A stretch of 64,000 bases of DNA from Nocardioides sp. GY 10127 (GCF_004919085.1 NZ_STGL01000007.1:186001-250000); one strand, 5' to 3'; numbered from the stretch's first letter, positions 46,840 through 56,366 are shown. Made by a program: numbers and translations. Notes: a model not told the origin generated them from the letters alone.

Positions 46840-48558
46840 ATGCGAGCCCTAGCGCTGTCCCCCGAGCACCGCGCCCAGTCGCTGCGAGCGATGGCCTCCG
46901 AGGAGCTGGACATCCTCGTGATCGGCGGCGGGGTGGTGGGCGCCGGCTCGGCCCTGGACGCCGCGACCCGCGGCCTGCGCGTCGGCCTGGTCGAGGCGCG
47001 CGACTTCGCCTCGGGCACGTCCAGCCGCTCCTCCAAGCTCGTCCACGGCGGTCTGCGCTACCTGGAGATGCTCGACTTCCGGCTGGTGGCGGAGGCGCTG
47101 AAGGAGCGCGGCCTGCTGCTGCAGAAGCTCGCTCCCCACCTGGTGCACCCCGTCCCGTTCCTCTACCCGCTGCAGGGCAAGGGCTGGGAGCGGCTCTACG
47201 CGGGCACCGGCGTGCTCCTCTACGACGTGATGGCGCGGGCCGCGGGTCGCACGGGCGTCCCCGTGCACCAGCACCTGACCCGGCGGGGGGCGCTGAAGAA
47301 GGTGCCGTCCCTGCGCAAGGACGCCCTGGTCGGCGCGCTGCAGTACTACGACGCCCAGGTCGACGACGCCCGGCACACGATGTTCCTGGCCCGCACCGCC
47401 GCCTCCTACGGCGCCGACGTGGCCTCCCGGGCGCGCGTGGTGGAGCTGCTGCGGGAGGGCGAGCGGGTCACCGGCGCGGTGGTCCGGGACCTGGAGTCGG
47501 GGGAGGACCTCACCATCCGGGCCCGACAGGTGCTCAACGCCACGGGGGTGTGGACCGACGAGACGCAGTCCCTCGGCGGGGCGCGCGGGCAGTTCCACGT
47601 CCGCGCGTCGAAGGGCATCCACCTCGTCGTCCCCAAGGACCGCATCCGCTCCGAGGTCGGCCTCATCCTGCGCACCGAGAAGTCGGTGCTCTTCGTCATC
47701 CCGTGGGGCCGGCACTGGATCATCGGGACGACGGACACCGACTGGACGCTCGACAAGTCCCACCCCGCGGCGTCCCAGGCGGACATCGACTACCTGCTCG
47801 AGCACGTCAACGAGGTCCTCGAGACGCCCCTGACCAGGGAGGACGTCGAGGGCGTCTACGCCGGGCTGCGCCCGCTGCTCAAGGGGGAGTCCGAGGCCAC
47901 GTCCCAGCTCTCCCGCGAGCACGCCGTCGGCCACCCCGTGCCCGGCCTGGTCGTGGTGGCGGGGGGCAAGTACACGACCTACCGCGTGATGGCGAAGGAC
48001 GCCGTGGACGAGGCCGTCTTCGGCCTCGCCGACCACTTCGACCGCAGCGTCCCGCGCTCGACCACCGAGGACGTCCCGCTGCTGGGGGCCGAGGGCTACC
48101 GGGCGCTGTGGAACTCCCGGCACGTGCTGGCGCGGCGCCACGGGCTGCACGAGGTGTGGATCGAGCACCTGCTGAAGCGGTACGGCTCGCTGGTCCACGA
48201 GGTGCTCGCGCTGGTCGACGCCGACGCCGACCTGGGCCGCCCCCTCGGCGGCACGGGCGACTACCTGCGCGCCGAGATCGTCTACGCGGCCAGCCACGAG
48301 GGCGCGCGTCACCTGGACGACCTGCTCACCCGGCGCACCCGGATCTCCATCGAGACGTTCGACCGCGGCACGGGGGTCGCCCAGGAGGCCGCCGCGCTGG
48401 TCGCGCCGGTGCTCGGCTGGAGCGAGGAGCAGACGGCGCTGGAGATCGAGCACTACCTCAAGCGGGTGGCGGCGGAGCGGGAGAGCCAGACCATGCCGGA
48501 CGACGCCACGGCCGACGCGGCCCGGCTCGGCGCGGCCGACGTCGTCCCGCTGACCTGA
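46840..48558 (+). CDS. glpD: Glycerol-3-phosphate dehydrogenase (FAD, respiratory)
   Basis: GlpD oxidises glycerol 3-phosphate to dihydroxyacetone phosphate and passes electrons to the respiratory chain at the membrane. The 572-residue protein has the FAD dinucleotide fold [20 protein letters not shown] (about 29-48), [16 protein letters not shown], the substrate segment [13 protein letters not shown], and a helical C-terminal domain. Length is normal. GAGAGAG precedes the ATG. It is ended by a GC-rich hairpin with a T run. Confidence 0.95.
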   Translation: MRALALSPEHRAQSLRAMASEELDILVIGGGVVGAGSALDAATRGLRVGLVEARDFASGTSSRSSKLVHGGLRYLEMLDFRLVAEALKERGLLLQKLAPHLVHPVPFLYPLQGKGWERLYAGTGVLLYDVMARAAGRTGVPVHQHLTRRGALKKVPSLRKDALVGALQYYDAQVDDARHTMFLARTAASYGADVASRARVVELLREGERVTGAVVRDLESGEDLTIRARQVLNATGVWTDETQSLGGARGQFHVRASKGIHLVVPKDRIRSEVGLILRTEKSVLFVIPWGRHWIIGTTDTDWTLDKSHPAASQADIDYLLEHVNEVLETPLTREDVEGVYAGLRPLLKGESEATSQLSREHAVGHPVPGLVVVAGGKYTTYRVMAKDAVDEAVFGLADHFDRSVPRSTTEDVPLLGAEGYRALWNSRHVLARRHGLHEVWIEHLLKRYGSLVHEVLALVDADADLGRPLGGTGDYLRAEIVYAASHEGARHLDDLLTRRTRISIETFDRGTGVAQEAAALVAPVLGWSEEQTALEIEHYLKRVAAERESQTMPDDATADAARLGAADVVPLT

Positions 48559-48567
48559 GCGGGGACG

Positions 48568-48588
48568 CCCCCGCCCCGGCGGGGGTTT
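48568..48588 (+). terminator. Intrinsic terminator after glpD
   Basis: CCCCCGCC (48568-48575) pairs with GGCGGGGG (48578-48585) and is followed by TTT, ten bases after the glpD stop. Confidence 0.6.
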
Positions 48589-48625
48589 CGCCAGCACCGT
48601 CACGCGGTGCCAGACTGGACGGGCC

Positions 48626-49936
48626 ATGACTGACCAGCAGCCCGTCGCCACCGACGCCCAGGACTCCCCGGACGAGAACGCCGACCTGGCGGCCCTGCCG
48701 CGCACGGACGCCCAGAGCGAGGCCCTGAGCGAGGCCCAGAGCGAGGCCCAGCGGGAGGCGGCGATCGACGCCGAGATCGCCGCGAAGCTGCCGCCCCAGC
48801 CCACGGGTGGGGAGAAGGCGCTGCCGCTGGTCTTCGAGGCGCCCCGGGGCCGGGGCAAGCCGCCGGCCCACCTGGCCGACCTCGACCCCGCCGGTCGCAA
48901 GAAGCTGCTCGAGGACAACGGCCTGCCCGGCTTCCGCGCAAAGCAGCTCTCCACGCACTACTTCTCCCGGCTGGTCGACGACCCCGCCGAGATGACGGAC
49001 CTGCCCGCCGGCCAGCGCGACCAGCTCGTCAGCACGCTGCTGCCGAGCCTGATGACCAACCTGCGCACCCAGACCGCCGACAAGGGCACCACCCGCAAGA
49101 CGCTGTGGCGGCTCTTCGACGGCGCGCTCGTGGAGTCGGTGCTCATGCGCTACCCCGGCCGCACCACCATGTGCGTCTCCTCGCAGGCCGGCTGCGGCAT
49201 GGCCTGCCCGTTCTGCGCCACCGGCCAGGGCGGTCTCCAGCGCAACATGTCGACCGCCGAGATCGTCGAGCAGGTCATGGCGGGCGCCCGCAGCCTGGCG
49301 CGCGGCGAGGTGCCGGGCGGCCCCGGCCGGGTCAACAACGTCGTGTTCATGGGCATGGGCGAGCCGCTGGCCAACTACAAGGCCGTCGTCGGCGCCGTCC
49401 GCCGCCTCACCGACCCCGCCCCCGACGGCCTCGGCATGTCCGCCCGCGGCGTCACGGTCTCCACGGTCGGCCTCGTCCCGCGGATCCGCCAGCTCAAGGA
49501 CGAGGGCGTGCCCGTCACCCTCGCGCTCAGCCTGCACGCGCCGGACGACGAGCTGCGCAACGAGCTCGTCCCGATCAACACCCGCTTCTCCGTGGCCGAG
49601 ACCGTCCAGGCCGCCTGGGAGTACGCCCAGGCCACCAAGCGCCGCGTCTCCATCGAGTACGCGATGATGGCCGGCATCAACGACCAGGCCTGGCGGGCCG
49701 ACCTGCTGGCCGACGTCCTCTACGGGGACACGGGCGAGCGCGACTGGGGCTGGGTGCACGTCAACCTCATCCCGCTCAACCCGACGCCCGGCTCGAAGTG
49801 GACGGCCTCGGACCCGAAGGACGAGGCCGAGTTCGTGCGTCGCCTCGAGGCCCGCGGCATCCCCGCGACCGTCCGCGACACCCGTGGGCAGGAGATCGAC
49901 GGCGCCTGCGGCCAGCTGGCCGCCTCCGAGGCCTGA
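48626..49936 (+). CDS. rlmN: 23S rRNA (adenine(2503)-C(2))-methyltransferase RlmN
   Basis: RlmN is a radical-SAM enzyme that methylates A2503 of 23S rRNA and A37 of some tRNAs. The 436-residue protein has the 4Fe-4S cysteines in [24 protein letters not shown], and the second essential Cys in IDGACGQL near the end. A 60-residue acidic, Gln/Ala-rich N-terminal extension with a repeated SEA unit precedes the normal domain. The ATG at 48626 has no ribosome site but a CAGACT hexamer nine bases before it. Confidence 0.95.
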   Translation: MTDQQPVATDAQDSPDENADLAALPRTDAQSEALSEAQSEAQREAAIDAEIAAKLPPQPTGGEKALPLVFEAPRGRGKPPAHLADLDPAGRKKLLEDNGLPGFRAKQLSTHYFSRLVDDPAEMTDLPAGQRDQLVSTLLPSLMTNLRTQTADKGTTRKTLWRLFDGALVESVLMRYPGRTTMCVSSQAGCGMACPFCATGQGGLQRNMSTAEIVEQVMAGARSLARGEVPGGPGRVNNVVFMGMGEPLANYKAVVGAVRRLTDPAPDGLGMSARGVTVSTVGLVPRIRQLKDEGVPVTLALSLHAPDDELRNELVPINTRFSVAETVQAAWEYAQATKRRVSIEYAMMAGINDQAWRADLLADVLYGDTGERDWGWVHVNLIPLNPTPGSKWTASDPKDEAEFVRRLEARGIPATVRDTRGQEIDGACGQLAASEA

Positions 49937-50069
49937 CTCGCCCGGCCTGACCCGATCGACCTGCCCGACCCGGCCCGGCGAACCGGTTCGGACGCTGTTC
50001 ACCCACCCGTCGGCGACTCCGCCCCCGGCCTTCCTCGGCCCGTACGCCGGGCGTCCCAGGCTGAGCCAC

Positions 50070-51308
50070 ATGAGCCTGCTGACGGCGCACCAGCCCTCGC
50101 ACCCCGGCCACCCCCTGGACCACACCCCCGGCCACCCCCTGGCCCCCGTCACCCCGCCGGCCGCCACGGACCGCCTCCGGGTCCTGGTCGTGACCGAGTC
50201 CTTCCTGCCGGCGGTCAACGGCGTCACGAACTCCGTCCGCCGGGTGCTGGAGCACCTCGCGGAGGAGGGTCACGTCGCCGAGCTCGTCGCGCCCAGCGGC
50301 CCCGCGACGTACGCGGGCTTCCCGGTGACCCAGGCGTTCTCCACCGCGCTGCCCTGGTACCCGTCGTTCCGGCTGGGGCTGGAGACACGCCGCCGCCTGC
50401 GCCAGGTGATGGCGCGGTTCCGGCCGGACGTCGTCCACATCGCCTCGCCCGCCACCCTCGGCCACCAGGCCGCGCTGGCGGCGGCCCAGATGGGCATCCC
50501 GTCGGTGGCGATCTACCAGACGGACATGGTCAGCTTCGCCGACCGCTACGTGAAGGGCGCCGGCGGCCGCGCGATGGCGGCCCTGACCCGGCGCATCCAC
50601 ACGCGCGTCGACCGCACGCTGGCACCCTCCACGGCCTCGCTGGCCCAGCTGGAAGCGCTCGACGTGCCCGAGACCTACCGCTGGCCGCGCGGCGTCGACG
50701 CCGTCTCCTTCCACCCCGGCCACCGGGACGCGGCCTGGCGCCGCGAGCTCGCCCCCGACGGCCGGGCGCTGGTCGGCTACGTCGGCCGGCTGGCCTCGGA
50801 GAAGGAGCTCGACCTGCTCGTGGGGCTGCACGCCGACCCGCGGGTGCGGCTCGTGATCGTCGGGGGAGGCCCGGACGAGGAGCGCCTGCGCGGCCTGCTG
50901 CCGGACGCCCGCTTCCTCGGCGTCCTGCACGGTGCGGACCTCTCCCGGGCGCACGCGAGCCTCGACGTGTTCGTCCACACCGGCCGACACGAGACCTACT
51001 GCCAGTCCGCGCAGGAGGCGCTCGCCTCGGGGGTGCCCGTGGTCGCCCCCCGGCAGGGCGGGCCCGTGGACGTCGTCCCCGACGGCGTCGGCGGCTACCT
51101 GTTCACCCCCGGGGACGCCGACGAGCTGGCCGCGCACGTCGGGCGGCTGCTCGACGACCCCGGGCTCCGGGCGCGCCTGGGGGCCCAGGCGCGGCGGGCC
51201 GTCGAGGGCCGCACGTGGCGCGCGGTGAACGAGGCGCTCGTGGGCCACTACCGGGCCGTCGTCACCGCCCGGGCCGCCGCCGAGCGGCGCGTGCGCGCGG
51301 CTGCCTAG
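50070..51308 (+). CDS. GT4-family glycosyltransferase (mannosyltransferase-like)
   Basis: A 412-residue GT-B glycosyltransferase with VTESFLPAVNGVTNSVRR at about 40-57, the acceptor/donor segments VGYVGRLASEKELDLL and VIVGGGPDEERL, and the E-x7-E motif in HETYCQSAQEALASG. It most resembles the GDP-mannose-dependent alpha-mannosyltransferases of actinobacteria (MgtA-like), so it may extend a cell-envelope glycolipid; the donor is inferred. The ATG at 50070 is seven bases after CAGGCT, leaderless type. The first 35 residues are a His/Pro-rich repeat (SHPGHPLDHTPGHPLAP). The stop overlaps that of the convergent LOG-like gene in a shared CTAG. Confidence 0.85.
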   Translation: MSLLTAHQPSHPGHPLDHTPGHPLAPVTPPAATDRLRVLVVTESFLPAVNGVTNSVRRVLEHLAEEGHVAELVAPSGPATYAGFPVTQAFSTALPWYPSFRLGLETRRRLRQVMARFRPDVVHIASPATLGHQAALAAAQMGIPSVAIYQTDMVSFADRYVKGAGGRAMAALTRRIHTRVDRTLAPSTASLAQLEALDVPETYRWPRGVDAVSFHPGHRDAAWRRELAPDGRALVGYVGRLASEKELDLLVGLHADPRVRLVIVGGGPDEERLRGLLPDARFLGVLHGADLSRAHASLDVFVHTGRHETYCQSAQEALASGVPVVAPRQGGPVDVVPDGVGGYLFTPGDADELAAHVGRLLDDPGLRARLGAQARRAVEGRTWRAVNEALVGHYRAVVTARAAAERRVRAAA

Positions 51309-52480
51309 CCCTCGCTTCCCCTGCCCCCGGGGCCCGCCCCGGTGACGATCGCCGCGGCCTCCTCGACGTCGTCGACGAGGTGCACGTGCTCCTCCATCGC
51401 CCGCCCGCGGGCCAGCGCGGCCAGGAGCGGCCACGCGGGCAGCTCCTCGGTCCAGTAGCGCCTCCCGACGAGCACCATCGGCGCGACCGACTCCTCGTCG
51501 GCGTAGTAGTTCTCGCACGCGTCCTGGAAGACCTCCTGGACCGTGCCGCCGGCACCCTGGAGGAAGACGATCCCGGCGTCGCAGACCTCCAGCAGGATCG
51601 CCTCGCGGGTGGCGTTCCGGAAGTACTTGGCGATCGCGGTGGCGAACAGGTTGGGCGGCTCGTGGCCGTAGTGCCAGGTCGGGATGCCGAGGGTGCCGGC
51701 GTCGGGCGCCGGGGGCGCCTCGGCCAGGACGTCGCGGGCCGCCATCGCCCAGGCGTCGATGGAGGGCCGGTAGGTGGGGACGACGGCCAGCCGACCGAGC
51801 GCCGCGGCCAGTGCGTCCTCCCCGGCCGCCCGCCCGCCGCCCGAGAGCCGCGCGCCCAGGTTGGCCGCCTCCATCGCGCCCGGGCCGCCGCCGGTGGTGA
51901 CCGACAGCGGGTGACCCTCGTCCGCCCCCTCCGTGGCGAGCAGCAGGCCCAGCCGGGCGGCGGCCGCGTACTGCTCGTCGGTGCGGGTCGCCTGGTGGCC
52001 GCCCATGACGCCGACGAGGCTGCGCCCCTCGCGCCAGCGGCCGAGCGCCAGGTCGATGGCGTGGTCGTGCAGGGCCCGCGCCAGCGTCGGTGGCGTGGTG
52101 GCGCCCTCGGGCAGCACCGCCGGGTCCTGCTCCTGGCTCCAGGCGTAGGCCCGGCCGTCGAGCGAGTCGGCCCAGGTCGGCGCGTCGTAGAGCTCGTCGG
52201 CGGAGTAGAGCCCGGCCCGGTACACGTCGACCGGGACGTCCGGCAGGGCCGGGAGCACCAGCGCGCCCGCGGCGTCCACGTGCTCGGCGTCGCCCTCGGC
52301 GAAGGTGCAGCCGAGGAAGGTGGCGCCCGCGACGTCCGCGCGCCGCAGGCGGTGGCCGAGGCCGGTGAGGTCGAGCCCGCGGAGCCGCCAGCCCGACAGC
52401 GTGCGTGCCCCGCCGTCGAGCCGGCGCCGGAGGTCGTGGGTGGACGTGACGTCGACGGTGCGTCCGCGGGTGTGCCTCAC
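51305..52480 (-). CDS. LOG-like Rossmann nucleotide-binding protein
   Basis: A 391-residue protein whose C-terminal half matches the LOG/lysine-decarboxylase-like fold: VGVMGGHQA, TTGGGPGAMEAANLGARL, and a motif QGAGGTVQEVF where the usual LOG sequence is PGGxGTxxE. LOG enzymes hydrolyse nucleoside 5'-monophosphates (cytokinin activation is one case), but the altered motif makes the activity uncertain. The N-terminal 150 residues contain a pentapeptide-like segment (LRGLDLTG, ADVAGATFLGCTF) and are specific to this longer subfamily. The GTG at 52480 is chosen because TAGCGT lies seven bases before it; a GTG at 52510 is upstream. Confidence 0.78.
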   Translation of the reverse strand: MRHTRGRTVDVTSTHDLRRRLDGGARTLSGWRLRGLDLTGLGHRLRRADVAGATFLGCTFAEGDAEHVDAAGALVLPALPDVPVDVYRAGLYSADELYDAPTWADSLDGRAYAWSQEQDPAVLPEGATTPPTLARALHDHAIDLALGRWREGRSLVGVMGGHQATRTDEQYAAAARLGLLLATEGADEGHPLSVTTGGGPGAMEAANLGARLSGGGRAAGEDALAAALGRLAVVPTYRPSIDAWAMAARDVLAEAPPAPDAGTLGIPTWHYGHEPPNLFATAIAKYFRNATREAILLEVCDAGIVFLQGAGGTVQEVFQDACENYYADEESVAPMVLVGRRYWTEELPAWPLLAALARGRAMEEHVHLVDDVEEAAAIVTGAGPGGRGSEG

Positions 52481-52487
52481 GAGCGCG

Positions 52488-52493
52488 ACGCTA
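52488..52493 (-). promoter_or_regulatory. Leaderless-type -10 element for the LOG-like gene
   Basis: On the minus strand TAGCGT ends seven bases before the GTG at 52480 and no ribosome site is present. Confidence 0.45.
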
Positions 52494-52544
52494 GCCCGTC
52501 GGTCGGCCACCCCGCGGGGTGGCCGACCGACGCCCGCGGGACGC

Positions 52545-53483
52545 CTAGAAGGCGTGGGCCATGAGCTCGTCGAACAGGTCCTGCCCGTCGACCTCGAGCC
52601 CCTTGGACGCGAACCAGCGGCACATGTTGGTGCAGTCGCGCAGCAGGAAGTCGAACCCCGCCGGGTTGGCGACGAGGTCGACGACCTGGGGGAGGTCGAT
52701 GATGACGAGCCGCTCGCCGGCGGCGAGGGTGTTGTAGGGCGAGAGGTCGCCGTGGACGAGGCCCGCGCCGACCATCGTCGCCATCGCCTCGCGCAGCTGC
52801 TCGTACCAGCCGTCGAGCACCCTGCGGTCGGGCCGGGACGCCTGCAGCCGCGGCGCGGTCTCCGGGCCGTCCTCGCCCTCCACCGTGATCCACTCCATGA
52901 GGAGCTCGGTGCCGTCGACCTGGACGGGGTAGGGGACCGGCAGGCCGAGGCCGGTGAGCCGGACGAGGGCGTCCCACTCCGCCATCGCCCACTGCCCGGC
53001 CGCCACCGAGCGTCCGTGCGCGGACTTCTTGGCCAGCGCCCGCATGTCGCGCGTGTTCCGCACGGTGCGGCCCTCGGTGTAGGTCGATGCCCGCTGGAAC
53101 GAGCGGTGGTCGGAGTCGCGGTAGCGCTTGGCGACCATGACGACGGACTCGCCCAGGGCGTCGGACCCGGGGACGGCGCGCTCGAGCAGGAACGCGTCGG
53201 CCTCCTTGCCGGTCTTGAGGACGCCGAGGTCGGTGTCGACGGCGGCCTGGGAGGTCACGAGCCACTCCGGGCGCGGCTGCGGGCCGCGGCAGGTGGGCTC
53301 GACCGAGAGCCAGGTGGAGAACCGCTGGCCGTCGCCGACCTCGTCGGAGGCGTGGAAGTCGAAGACGAAGGACGGGTCGAGGTCGTCCGACGACGTGCCC
53401 CTGCCCGGCCGGGCAGGGGTGGGGTGGGTCGTGCTGTCAGTGCCGGGGTACCCGGCGCCCCAGGAGGGGGAGGGAGTGCTCAA
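52545..53483 (-). CDS. RIO1-family atypical protein kinase
   Basis: A 312-residue RIO kinase-like protein. It has LGVLKTGKEADAFLLER as the ATP-binding flexible loop, a likely catalytic lysine in VMVAKRYR, the catalytic HGDLSPYNTL and the metal-binding IIDLPQVVD. Such bacterial RIO proteins are widespread but their substrates are unknown. The first 55 residues are Pro/Ser/Thr-rich and then acidic. The TTG at 53483 is the earliest start in frame but has a poor ribosome site. It overlaps by 47 bases a short frame with an excellent ribosome site at 53547, so its translation may depend on that short reading frame. Confidence 0.83.
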   Translation of the reverse strand: MSTPSPSWGAGYPGTDSTTHPTPARPGRGTSSDDLDPSFVFDFHASDEVGDGQRFSTWLSVEPTCRGPQPRPEWLVTSQAAVDTDLGVLKTGKEADAFLLERAVPGSDALGESVVMVAKRYRDSDHRSFQRASTYTEGRTVRNTRDMRALAKKSAHGRSVAAGQWAMAEWDALVRLTGLGLPVPYPVQVDGTELLMEWITVEGEDGPETAPRLQASRPDRRVLDGWYEQLREAMATMVGAGLVHGDLSPYNTLAAGERLVIIDLPQVVDLVANPAGFDFLLRDCTNMCRWFASKGLEVDGQDLFDELMAHAF

Positions 53484-53547
53484 CGCAGGTGCTCTTTCGC
53501 GAGAGGGAGGTCTGGCTCGAAGGCAGGCCGGAGACAGTCATGGACAT
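53437..53547 (-). CDS. Possible short leader ORF overlapping the RIO kinase start
   Basis: A 36-codon frame beginning MSMTVSGLPSSQTSLSRKS has AGAGGAG six bases before its ATG, the best ribosome site in this stretch. It ends 47 bases inside the RIO kinase gene in another frame. It may be a leader peptide coupling translation of the kinase, or an upstream decoy. No similarity is recognised, and coding is not proven. Confidence 0.4.
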   Translation of the reverse strand: MSMTVSGLPSSQTSLSRKSTCVEHSLPLLGRRVPRH

Positions 53548-53583
53548 GTCACGCTCCTCTCGCGGTCGGGTGGCCGTGTGCCG

Positions 53584-53619
53584 CCCGGGGCGCGCCCACT
53601 GTGGTGGACGCGCCCCGGG
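53584..53619 (-). terminator. Hairpin terminator after the DDAH gene
   Basis: CCCGGGGCGCG (53584-53594) and CGCGCCCCGGG (53609-53619) are perfect complements around a 14-base loop, 33 bases after the DDAH stop on the minus strand and before the RIO kinase unit. Confidence 0.58.
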
Positions 53620-53651
53620 TCGGGCAACCGATTTACGGCTCGGCGGGCGGC

Positions 53652-54416
53652 TCAGCCCCGCAGGCGCACGGACAGGCAGGTCACGCAGCCCTCGAGCTTC
53701 TCGAACTCGGAGATGTCGACGGAGACGACGCGCAGGCCCCGCGCCGCGACGATCTCCTGGCTGCGCGGTGCGGACGCCGACATGAGCACGGTGTCGTCGT
53801 CCAGGCAGACCACGGCGGAGCCGTGGGGCTCGGCGACGCGCACGAAGGGCTCCCAGGCGGCCGGGTCGTCGACCGCCTCCTCCCAGGCCACGACGGTGCC
53901 GTCGGGCAGCGCGGTGAGCGCGGACTTCAGGTGGAGCACCTTGGACAGGGGGACGCCGACCACCTCGGCGCCCTCGCCGGCCAGGTGCTCCCGGATCTGC
54001 TCCATGGCGCCGCGGCTCGTGCGGCCGCTGATGCCGACGTAGAGCCTGTCGCCCTGCTTGAGCACGTCGCCGCCGTCGAGGGAGTGCGGGGACTCGATGC
54101 GGGCGATCCGGTAGCCGAGGTCGCGCAGGGTCGACTCCGTCCCCGAGGTCTCCGGGCGGCGGGCGGAGTGGCCCGGGCGGCAGATGATCGCGGTGTCGCG
54201 GAACGCGACGACGGTGTCCTCGACGAACACGGCGTCGGGGCAGGAGTCGGCGGGCGGCACCTCGATGGTCTGCCAGCCCTCGCGGCGCAGCGCCGCGACG
54301 TACCCGTCCCACTGGTGGCGCGCCAGGTCGAGGTCGACGGCGGTCCGCTCCAGGTGGGTGACGATCCCGTCGGCCAGCAGGGGGCCCGGGCGGCGCACGA
54401 GCGCCAGCTTTCTCAT
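53652..54416 (-). CDS. ddaH: Dimethylarginine dimethylaminohydrolase-like protein
   Basis: A 254-residue member of the amidinotransferase/DDAH fold, which splits methylated arginines (or arginine-like guanidines) to citrulline and an amine. The site residues are visible: the acidic pair in CPDAVFVEDT, the catalytic His in SPHSLDGGDVL and the nucleophilic Cys in GCVTCLSV at the C-terminus. It stands next to genes for amine catabolism, consistent with guanidine/amine use. The ATG at 54416 is seven bases after a TACGGT hexamer; a GTG three codons earlier is possible. A citrulline-forming activity is inferred from the family. Confidence 0.85.
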   Translation of the reverse strand: MRKLALVRRPGPLLADGIVTHLERTAVDLDLARHQWDGYVAALRREGWQTIEVPPADSCPDAVFVEDTVVAFRDTAIICRPGHSARRPETSGTESTLRDLGYRIARIESPHSLDGGDVLKQGDRLYVGISGRTSRGAMEQIREHLAGEGAEVVGVPLSKVLHLKSALTALPDGTVVAWEEAVDDPAAWEPFVRVAEPHGSAVVCLDDDTVLMSASAPRSQEIVAARGLRVVSVDISEFEKLEGCVTCLSVRLRG

Positions 54417-54423
54417 GAAGGGC

Positions 54424-54429
54424 ACCGTA
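54424..54429 (-). promoter_or_regulatory. Leaderless-type -10 element for the DDAH gene
   Basis: On the minus strand TACGGT ends seven bases before the ATG at 54416. It gives the DDAH gene its own start in the 73-base gap after the FAD oxidoreductase gene. Confidence 0.45.
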
Positions 54430-54489
54430 GCCGGTCCCCTGACGACGTGGGCAGCGCCGGTCCGAATCCGACCACGGTAGGGACGACTC

Positions 54490-55881
54490 CTAGCCGAGGA
54501 GGGGCGCCATGGCCCGCGCGAGCAGGGACGGACGACCCGTGAGCGCCTCCTCGGCGTCGGCCAGGTTGGTCACGTTGAGGCCCGCGTTGACCCCCAGCCA
54601 GCGCAGCGGCTCCGGCTCCCAGTCGGGGGAGCCGTGGCCGGTCCAGGGCAGCGAGGTGAGCTCGGTGTCGCGCTGGAGGACGAGGTCGCGCAGCGTCCGG
54701 CCGGCGAGGTTGGTCGTGCTCAGGCCGTCGCCGACGTACCCGCCGGCCTGCGCCAGCCCGGTGCGGCGGTCGTAGGAGGCCGAGGCGCACCAGTCGCGCG
54801 CGATGCCCAGCGGTCCGCCCCAGCGGTGGGTGACCCGGTGGCCGCGCAGCACCGGGAACATCTCCACCAGGCTCGACCACAGGCGGGCGTAGGTGCGCTC
54901 GTCGCGGTCGAACGCGGGGCGGATGGAGGAGCCGAGGTGGTACGGGGCGCCGCGGCCGCCGAAGACCAGCCGGTCGTCCGCGGTGCGCTGGCCGTAGATG
55001 ATGAGGTGGCGGTGGTCGGAGAAGGTCTCCCGGCGGGCCAGCCCGATGCGGTCCCAGACCTCCTGGGGGAGCGGCTCGGTGCCGATCACGAGCGAGTAGA
55101 CGGGGATCACCGCGCGGCGGCTGCCCGGCAGCTGCGAGGTCCACGCCTCGGTGGCGCGCACGACGACGTCGGCGGCCACGGTGCCCCGGTTCGTCCGGAC
55201 CTTGCCCTGCTCGATCGCGAGCGCCTCGGTGCCCTCGTGGATCGTCACGCCCCGGGCCTCCACGGCGCGGGCCAGGCCGCGGACGAGACGGGCGGGGTGC
55301 AGCACGGCGCAGTCGGGGGTGTAGGTCGCGCCGAGGGTGTGGGTCGCCGCCAGCACGGACGTGGCCTCGGCCGCGTCGAGCAGGCGGACGTCGTCCTCGC
55401 CGCGGCGCCAGGTGCGGGCGTGCTCGACCTCCGCGCGGGCGCGGGCGAGCTGGGCGGCGTTGCGCACCAGCGAGATCGTCCCGCCCTTGGTGGCCTGGGC
55501 GTCGATCCCCTCGACCTCGGCCACGCGCAGCACCTCGTCCACCGTCGCGCGCATCGCGCGGTGCTGGGCGAGGGCGGCCTCACGGCCGGCGGAGCGCGCC
55601 AGGGAGTCCAGGGACGCCGGGAAGAGTGCCGAGCACCAGCCGCCGTTGCGGCCGGAGGCGCCGAACCCGGTGACCTCCCGCTCCAGCACGACGATCCGCA
55701 GGGTCGGGTCCGCCTCGGCCAGGTAGTAGGCCGTCCACAGGCCGGTGAGGCCGCCGCCGACGATCGCGACGTCGACCTGGGTGTTGCCGGGCAGGCCAGG
55801 GCGCGGGGCGAAGTCGTCGTCCGCGGTGTCGTGCCACAGCGAGAGCCCGGCGTAGCCGGTGGTGGCCGCCGTGGCGCTCAC
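54490..55881 (-). CDS. FAD-dependent amine/amino-acid oxidoreductase (PuuB-like)
   Basis: A 463-residue DAO-type flavoprotein with the FAD fold DVAIVGGGLTGLWTAYYLAE (about 37-56), GASGRNGGWCSA, and HRWGGPLGIARD plus GGYVGDGLSTTNLAGR near the end, as in gamma-glutamylputrescine oxidase and related glycine/sarcosine oxidases. It would oxidise an amine, releasing an aldehyde or ammonia; the exact substrate is inferred from neighbours that handle 4-aminobutyraldehyde. Its GTG overlaps the stop of the Lrp regulator gene by four bases, so the two are one operon. No signal peptide; cytoplasmic. Confidence 0.83.
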   Translation of the reverse strand: MSATAATTGYAGLSLWHDTADDDFAPRPGLPGNTQVDVAIVGGGLTGLWTAYYLAEADPTLRIVVLEREVTGFGASGRNGGWCSALFPASLDSLARSAGREAALAQHRAMRATVDEVLRVAEVEGIDAQATKGGTISLVRNAAQLARARAEVEHARTWRRGEDDVRLLDAAEATSVLAATHTLGATYTPDCAVLHPARLVRGLARAVEARGVTIHEGTEALAIEQGKVRTNRGTVAADVVVRATEAWTSQLPGSRRAVIPVYSLVIGTEPLPQEVWDRIGLARRETFSDHRHLIIYGQRTADDRLVFGGRGAPYHLGSSIRPAFDRDERTYARLWSSLVEMFPVLRGHRVTHRWGGPLGIARDWCASASYDRRTGLAQAGGYVGDGLSTTNLAGRTLRDLVLQRDTELTSLPWTGHGSPDWEPEPLRWLGVNAGLNVTNLADAEEALTGRPSLLARAMAPLLG

Positions 55882-56366
55882 CGGACGCCCCAGGAGTAGG
55901 TCTGCTTGCGCAGCTGGAGGTACATGAAGGTCTCCGTGGAGGTGACGCCGGGGATGGACCGGATCTCGTGGGAGACGAGGTCCAGCAGGCCCTCGTCGCT
56001 CTCGGCCACGACCTCGGCGAGCAGGTCGAAGGAACCGGCGGTGATGACGACGTAGTCGACCGCGTCGATCTCGGCCAGCGCGTCGGCCACTGGTTCGAGG
56101 GCGCCCTGGCAGCGGATGCCGACCATGGCGGTGCGGGCGAAGCCCAGCTGGAGGGGGTCCGTGACGGCCACGACCTGCATGACGCCGGACTCGACGAGCC
56201 GCTGCACCCGCTGGCGGACGGCAGCCTCCGAGAGCCCGACGACCTTGCCGATCGCGGCGTAGGAGCGGCGTCCGTCCTGCTGGAGCTGCTCGATGATGGC
56301 CTTGGAGACGTCGTCGAGGGCGTGCGTCTTCTCGGCCCGGTCCGGGTGGCGAGGCTGGCGTGTCAT
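55878..56366 (-). CDS. Lrp/AsnC family transcriptional regulator
   Basis: A full-length 162-residue Lrp regulator: helix-turn-helix at about 18-60 (LDDVSKAIIEQL, GLSEAAVRQRVQRL) and a RAM effector domain (VVITAGSFDLLAEVV, IRSIPGVTSTETFMYLQL). It is co-transcribed with the FAD oxidoreductase and probably controls the amine genes around it: the motif GATTTCGT occurs upstream of this gene, the aminotransferase and the aldehyde dehydrogenase. Seven bases before its ATG on the minus strand is CAGACT (56374-56379), a leaderless-type -10. Confidence 0.9.
   Translation of the reverse strand: MTRQPRHPDRAEKTHALDDVSKAIIEQLQQDGRRSYAAIGKVVGLSEAAVRQRVQRLVESGVMQVVAVTDPLQLGFARTAMVGIRCQGALEPVADALAEIDAVDYVVITAGSFDLLAEVVAESDEGLLDLVSHEIRSIPGVTSTETFMYLQLRKQTYSWGVR

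Noticed and set aside
50090..50150. Repeated CCCCGGCCACCCCCTGG units near the glycosyltransferase start considered as a regulatory repeat
   Set aside because: They lie inside the coding frame and encode a His/Pro-rich low-complexity N-terminus; only two copies exist.
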